Below, piece after piece: positions 36,551-39,505 of a DNA stretch of 39,505 nucleotides. The notes under the pieces are model-generated. The model did no database searches, was not told where the DNA came from, and was given only the letters and a program-made list of their open reading frames with translations. Each line of letters opens with the position of its first letter. The first letter of the stretch is position 1. The stretch is from an uncultured Acidimicrobiales bacterium. GTDB taxonomy: Bacteria > Actinomycetota > Acidimicrobiia > Acidimicrobiales > SHLQ01. The stretch is taken from contig CALHTB010000091.1 of assembly GCA_938038785.1 (NCBI GenBank), positions 1 through 39,505 of the forward strand. The letters run 5' to 3'. A program made the position numbers and the translations under genes.

Positions 36551-36594
36551 ATATCTGCTCCAAAGAACCAGTTGTGGTCGTTTGGAGCAGATAT
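36551..36594. repeat. 14-bp perfect inverted repeat between rnpB and the nuclease gene
   Basis: ATATCTGCTCCAAA (36551-36564) and TTTGGAGCAGATAT (36581-36594) pair perfectly around a 16-base spacer, which holds a small ACCA/TGGT pair. It is AT-richer than its surroundings and has no T-run after it. It begins 17 bp past the stop of the 36611-37585 gene. Confidence 0.85.
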
Positions 36595-36610
36595 CCAGAT
36601 GGCGTTAGAC

Positions 36611-37585
36611 CTACAAACCCGTCAACGTGATCCAGGCGGGGTCGTGGTCGGAGCCGTCGCCGCCGTGTTTGGTTCGACGGTCGATCATCGGGTTCGCCAC
36701 CTTCGACGCCAGCGACGGTGACACCCAAATCTGGTCAAACAGGCGGTGCTCGGGGTTCTGTCGTGATTTCTTGTGCCGGCTCGTCCACCGTGGTCCGGGT
36801 TGTGGCCCGACGGTCTCGGGCTTTGATGGCCGGGTTTCGGTGACGCCGAGGAGTGCGTCGACCATGCCGAGCTCGGTCGATGCCACGACCGGTGCCATGT
36901 GGGGCGAATCGGGGTCGTCGTTCATGTCGCCGAGGAAGACGTACTTCGACCGGGGCCGGGTCTGGGCGGCGATAATTTTCGCCGTCACCGCCGACTGACG
37001 GGCCCGCCGCTGGTTTGCGGCGTCGGCTGCTGCGGCTTGGGCCGCTGGTGTTCGATGAGTTTGGGTATCGACAAAGTTCGACTTCATGTGCGTGTTGAAG
37101 ACGGTGAACAGCTTCTTCTTGCGCGTCGGATTGAGGATGTTGACCTGTAGCAGATCGCGCCCGAAGACCCGGCGAGATGTATCTGCAGGGTCGGGTGCCG
37201 TCTGATGCGACACGATGCTCCCGAGCGGCAGCTTCGACATGATCGCCACATCGATCAGCCGAGGGTCGTTGCCTTCGATGAGCGCGGTGTGCTTGTACAG
37301 CTTCGACAGTTGCGAGCCGTTGAACGTGCGTAGCGCCTCGATGTTCTCGACTTCCTGGACGGCAAGCACATCGACGTCCATCTCGAGAATCCGACGGGCG
37401 ATCGCCTCGGTTGCGGCCGGGCTTTTGCCCTTCACCACTCGCCCTTTGAAGCTCCGCAACCTGGGTTCGTCGTCGGGTCCAAACACGATGGTCTCTTCGA
37501 GCGTCGTGTCCACCGGGACTTCCGCTTGAAAGTTCCACCGCGTAAAAAGGTTGTTGAGATTGAACGTTCCTACCGTGACATCCAT
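36611..37585 (-). CDS. endonuclease/exonuclease/phosphatase-family protein
   Basis: A 324-residue protein of the DNase I/sphingomyelinase-like fold. Active-site motifs are FNLNNLF at the N-terminus, LAVQEVEN (metal-binding Glu), FNTHMKS, FLGDMNDDPDSP (catalytic Asp/Asn) and GSDHDPAWI (general-base His with Asp). No signal peptide is evident, so it is probably cytoplasmic. The substrate could be nucleic acid or a phosphodiester; the sequence does not decide. The basic stretch PTRKKKLF and RRARQS favour a nucleic-acid ligand. ATG at 37583-37585. It is a single gene with a GC-rich terminator-like hairpin on either side (36451-36470 and 37645-37665). Confidence 0.9.
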   Translation of the reverse strand: MDVTVGTFNLNNLFTRWNFQAEVPVDTTLEETIVFGPDDEPRLRSFKGRVVKGKSPAATEAIARRILEMDVDVLAVQEVENIEALRTFNGSQLSKLYKHTALIEGNDPRLIDVAIMSKLPLGSIVSHQTAPDPADTSRRVFGRDLLQVNILNPTRKKKLFTVFNTHMKSNFVDTQTHRTPAAQAAAADAANQRRARQSAVTAKIIAAQTRPRSKYVFLGDMNDDPDSPHMAPVVASTELGMVDALLGVTETRPSKPETVGPQPGPRWTSRHKKSRQNPEHRLFDQIWVSPSLASKVANPMIDRRTKHGGDGSDHDPAWITLTGL

Positions 37586-37644
37586 GGTTCCCGCCTTGGA
37601 TCGATGTTCTCTCGAACCCTAGATCAACCAGCCTCAGGCACGCC

Positions 37645-37665
37645 AAAAACGGCGCCGCTGCGCCG
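37645..37665 (-). terminator. terminator after the truncated methyltransferase
   Basis: On the minus strand, CGGCGC-AGCG-GCGCCG is followed directly by TTTTT, starting three bases after the methyltransferase stop. The core closely resembles the rnpB terminator at 36451-36470. Confidence 0.8.
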
Positions 37666-37667
37666 CT

Positions 37668-38237
37668 CTACTTCGTGCCAACAATCTCGATCGGTGCTAG
37701 CACGTTCCCCTTTAGGGCAGCCGTAAGGTTCGAGAACATTTCTGGCCAGTTCTCTCCCATTAGATGTGACAGGTTCACCGCTGGCGGGTTCGCTTGGGCC
37801 GAGCTCAGGGCTTTGGCGACAAGCGGCATCCGATTGACCGGTTCAGTCGTCGTGGTAAACCCAGCGGATGCCAATGCTTCTTCGTAGGCCTCAGATCTCT
37901 CGACGAAGCTGGTGGTTGGTCCACTCGACCACGGCATGGGATACGACAAGTCTCCCTCGCCGACGCGCATGATGTCGTACACGTGGAACGTTCCACCCGG
38001 CGCAAGAACCCGGGCCACCTCGCTGAACAGCGCGGCCTTGTCTTCAACGTTCATTCCGACGTGTAGCAAGGTCGCCGAGTCGAAATGCCTATCGGGAAAG
38101 TGGATTGTCGTGGCATCCGCAACGGCGAACTGTGTCTGGCCTGACAGGCCCACAAGGTCACTCAACCGTTCTGCAGTGGCCACAAACCCGGGAGTCAGAT
38201 CGATGCCTGTCACCGCGCACTCCGATTGGACGGCGAT
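37668..38237 (-). pseudogene. SAM-dependent methyltransferase, 5' end removed by IS insertion
   Basis: The remaining 189 codons encode a class I methyltransferase from just after motif I onward: AVTGIDLTPGFVATAERL, then VADATTIHFPDRHFDSATLLHVGMN and EVARVLAPGGTFHVYDIMR. The SAM-binding glycine motif (usually DVGCGxGG) is absent because the gene stops at 38237, where the left inverted repeat of an IS3 element begins. Family members of this length start about 60-70 residues earlier. An in-frame ATG inside the IS (38312) gives 25 unrelated residues fused to the remnant, so a truncated, probably inactive, protein could still be made. The stop at 37668-37670 is followed by a clean terminator. Confidence 0.88.
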
Positions 38238-38266
38238 TGGAGTGAGGAACGTTTGACGCGGTGATC
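38238..38266. repeat. left terminal inverted repeat of the IS3 element
   Basis: Begins TGGAGTGAG and continues to CGCGGTGATC; 22 of 29 positions match the right end. The boundary agrees with the point where methyltransferase homology stops. Confidence 0.85.
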
Positions 38267-38294
38267 TGCTGCCTTGAGAGAGGAAAGCAAGATT

Positions 38295-38621
38295 ATGCCG
38301 AGAGGTATTCATTCAACGCCGGAGTTTCGTGCTCGGGCGTGTCGTCAGGTGCTCGAGCTATCGAGGCCGGTCCGTGAAGTCGCCGACGAGATGGGCGTGA
38401 AGCCTGACACTCTGCGAACGTGGCTTCACCGAGCCAGGGTCGAAGGGATCGAGATGGCCAAAGCCGAAGAAACCGAACACGAGACTCGCATTCGTGAACT
38501 CGAAGCCAAACTCAAAAAGGTCGAGGACGACCTGTATTGGGCTGGCCAGGAAAACTTGTTCCTAAAAAAAGCGGCGGGCTTCTTCGCAGCCGAACAGAAC
38601 CCAAAGCGTGGTTCGAAATGA
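38295..38621 (+). CDS. IS3-family transposase OrfA
   Basis: A 108-residue DNA-binding protein. It has a helix-turn-helix (FRARACRQVLELSRPVREVA, then VKPDTLRTWLHRA) and a C-terminal leucine-zipper-like coiled coil (TRIRELEAKLKKVEDDL), as in IS3 OrfA. ATG 38295 gives MPRGIHSTPEF; seven in-frame codons upstream are not conserved. The sequence CCTAAAAAAAGC (A7 at 38564-38570) in the overlap with OrfB is a slippery site for -1 frameshifting, which makes the OrfAB transposase. The stop at 38619-38621 overlaps an OrfB ATG (ATGA). Confidence 0.93.
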   Translation: MPRGIHSTPEFRARACRQVLELSRPVREVADEMGVKPDTLRTWLHRARVEGIEMAKAEETEHETRIRELEAKLKKVEDDLYWAGQENLFLKKAAGFFAAEQNPKRGSK

Positions 38622-39478
38622 TCGCCGCCGAGAAGCCCAACTTTCCTGTTGTTCGCATGTGTTCATGGGCGGGCGTATCCGACTCAGGTTTCTATGCTTG
38701 GCAAAAACGTGAACCCTCGCACACGGAGCGACGACGCCAGGAACTCACAGTCGAGATCCGGCGAGTGTTCGACGCGTCCAACGGGACTGCCGGGTATCGC
38801 AAAGTCCACGCCCAACTCGCCATCGACGGCATCACGGTGTGCGACCGGCTGGTGCGTGAAATCATGGCCGAACAAGGCCTCAAATCATGTCACCCAGCCC
38901 CGTGGCGTCACCTCACCCAATCAGACGGCACGCCACCAGCGCCCGATCTGATCGAACGCGACTTCGCCGCGAAGAAGCCTGGCGTGCGTCTTGTTGGTGA
39001 TATCACTCAGATCGACACGTGGGAAGGGCCATTGTTTTTGGCCACGGTGATCGACCTGTTCAACCGTGAAGTCGTCGGCTACAAGATGGACGACAACCAT
39101 CGGGCAGGGCTCGTGTGTGCAGCAATGTTCATGGCCCGACAGAACCGTCGTGTCCGCCGCCGTGCGATCTTTCACAGCGACCGCGGAGCCGAGTACACCT
39201 CGGGCGACTACCGGAAGTGTTTGAAGGCCTGCGGCCGTATTCGGGCATCAATGGGAAACGTTGGTTGCGCGTACGATAACGCAGTCGCCGAATCGTTCTT
39301 CGCGTCCCTGAAGAAAGAACTCGTCCACCGGACAGTGTTCCCGACCCATGCAGCTGCGATCGAAGCCATCACCAACTACATCGAGGTCTTCTACAATCAC
39401 CAGCGGCTACACGAATCGCTCGACTACCAAACACCCGCCGCCGTCAGAGCCAACTACACCACCAAAACCGCAGCCTGA
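38537..39478 (+). CDS. IS3-family transposase OrfB (DDE catalytic part)
   Basis: Catalytic DDE transposase domain. The acidic residues are visible in GDITQIDTW, FHSDRGAEYTS and YDNAVAESFFASLKKEL, and NYIEVFYNHQRLHESLDY closes the domain, so the enzyme looks intact. The frame is open from 38537 (TTG) to allow frameshift fusion with OrfA at the A7 run. An independent start would be ATG 38618 (MIAAEKPNFP), which overlaps the OrfA stop. The frame is -1 relative to OrfA. The stop lies inside the right inverted repeat. Confidence 0.94.
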   Translation: MGWPGKLVPKKSGGLLRSRTEPKAWFEMIAAEKPNFPVVRMCSWAGVSDSGFYAWQKREPSHTERRRQELTVEIRRVFDASNGTAGYRKVHAQLAIDGITVCDRLVREIMAEQGLKSCHPAPWRHLTQSDGTPPAPDLIERDFAAKKPGVRLVGDITQIDTWEGPLFLATVIDLFNREVVGYKMDDNHRAGLVCAAMFMARQNRRVRRRAIFHSDRGAEYTSGDYRKCLKACGRIRASMGNVGCAYDNAVAESFFASLKKELVHRTVFPTHAAAIEAITNYIEVFYNHQRLHESLDYQTPAAVRANYTTKTAA

Positions 39479-39505
39479 CCACCGCGAAAACCAGTACTCA
39501 CTCCA
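39477..39505. repeat. right terminal inverted repeat of the IS3 element
   Basis: Read on the minus strand it starts TGGAGTGAGTACTGG and ends CGCGGTGGTC. It matches the left end at 22 of 29 positions and reaches the last base of the window. Confidence 0.82.

Larger units (their letters stand above)
38238..39505 (+). mobile_element. IS3-family insertion sequence, 1268 bp
   Basis: The left and right ends carry imperfect inverted repeats of 29 bp that match at 22 positions and start TGGAGTGAG at both extremities (38238 and, on the minus strand, 39505). The element encodes OrfA and OrfB in overlapping frames with an A7 slippery run, the IS3-family plan, and its length is normal. The right end falls on the final base of the window, so the target-site duplication cannot be read. 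Confidence 0.9.

Overview
The window looks like chromosomal DNA from a high-GC actinobacterium. An acidimicrobial relative is my best guess, inferred from the combined gene content; no rRNA is present to confirm it. Supporting signs are frequent GTG starts, a DUF222-type HNH nuclease, a DUF3040 protein, an MtrAB-LpqB-like module, a PimB-like mannosyltransferase beside an SRPBCC protein, a Fur-KatG pair and an (L/I)AxTG-like C-terminal sorting signal. Almost all of it is ordinary housekeeping sequence with dense, translationally coupled operons.

Layout: 1-583 holds the end of an HNH nuclease gene and 734-1000 a small conserved gene. A MoxR ATPase, DUF58 and transglutaminase operon fills 1123-5756 on the plus strand. 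DUF3040 and DNA polymerase IV genes follow on the minus strand (5881-7742). From 7802 to 12240 come plus-strand genes: a hypothetical, a small membrane protein coupled to an inositol-monophosphatase-family enzyme, then response regulator, histidine kinase and GerMN lipoprotein. Phosphofructokinase and glycerol kinase diverge at 13.3 kb. A minus-strand block (15237-20789) carries queG, a pimB-like gene, a membrane protein, an SRPBCC protein, a degenerate SMC-like protein and a ROK sugar kinase, nearly all abutting or overlapping. Further minus-strand genes encode a Cys-rich small protein, an anchored acidic protein, an NYN-domain protein, TrpD, KatG, Fur and a rubrerythrin-like protein.

The most conspicuous object is an 8.1-kb gene (27974-36082) for a secreted 2702-residue protein. 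It has a signal peptide, a probable beta-propeller and about a dozen SdrD-B-like calcium-binding repeats, and ends in IAFTG, a membrane helix and a basic tail. Its stop codon lies inside the 5' strand of the P1 helix of rnpB, the RNase P RNA gene (36079-36440), which ends at a clear hairpin-T-tract terminator. After a nuclease-family gene the window closes with a complete-looking IS3-family element (38238-39505). Its left inverted repeat cuts a SAM-dependent methyltransferase gene and its right inverted repeat coincides with the last base of the window.

I saw no CRISPR array, prophage, tRNA or rRNA. The best candidates for undescribed biology are the SMC-like protein that has lost its Walker A residues inside the pimB-to-glucokinase cluster, the ROK kinase whose three zinc cysteines are replaced, and the giant repeat protein whose end overlaps rnpB.
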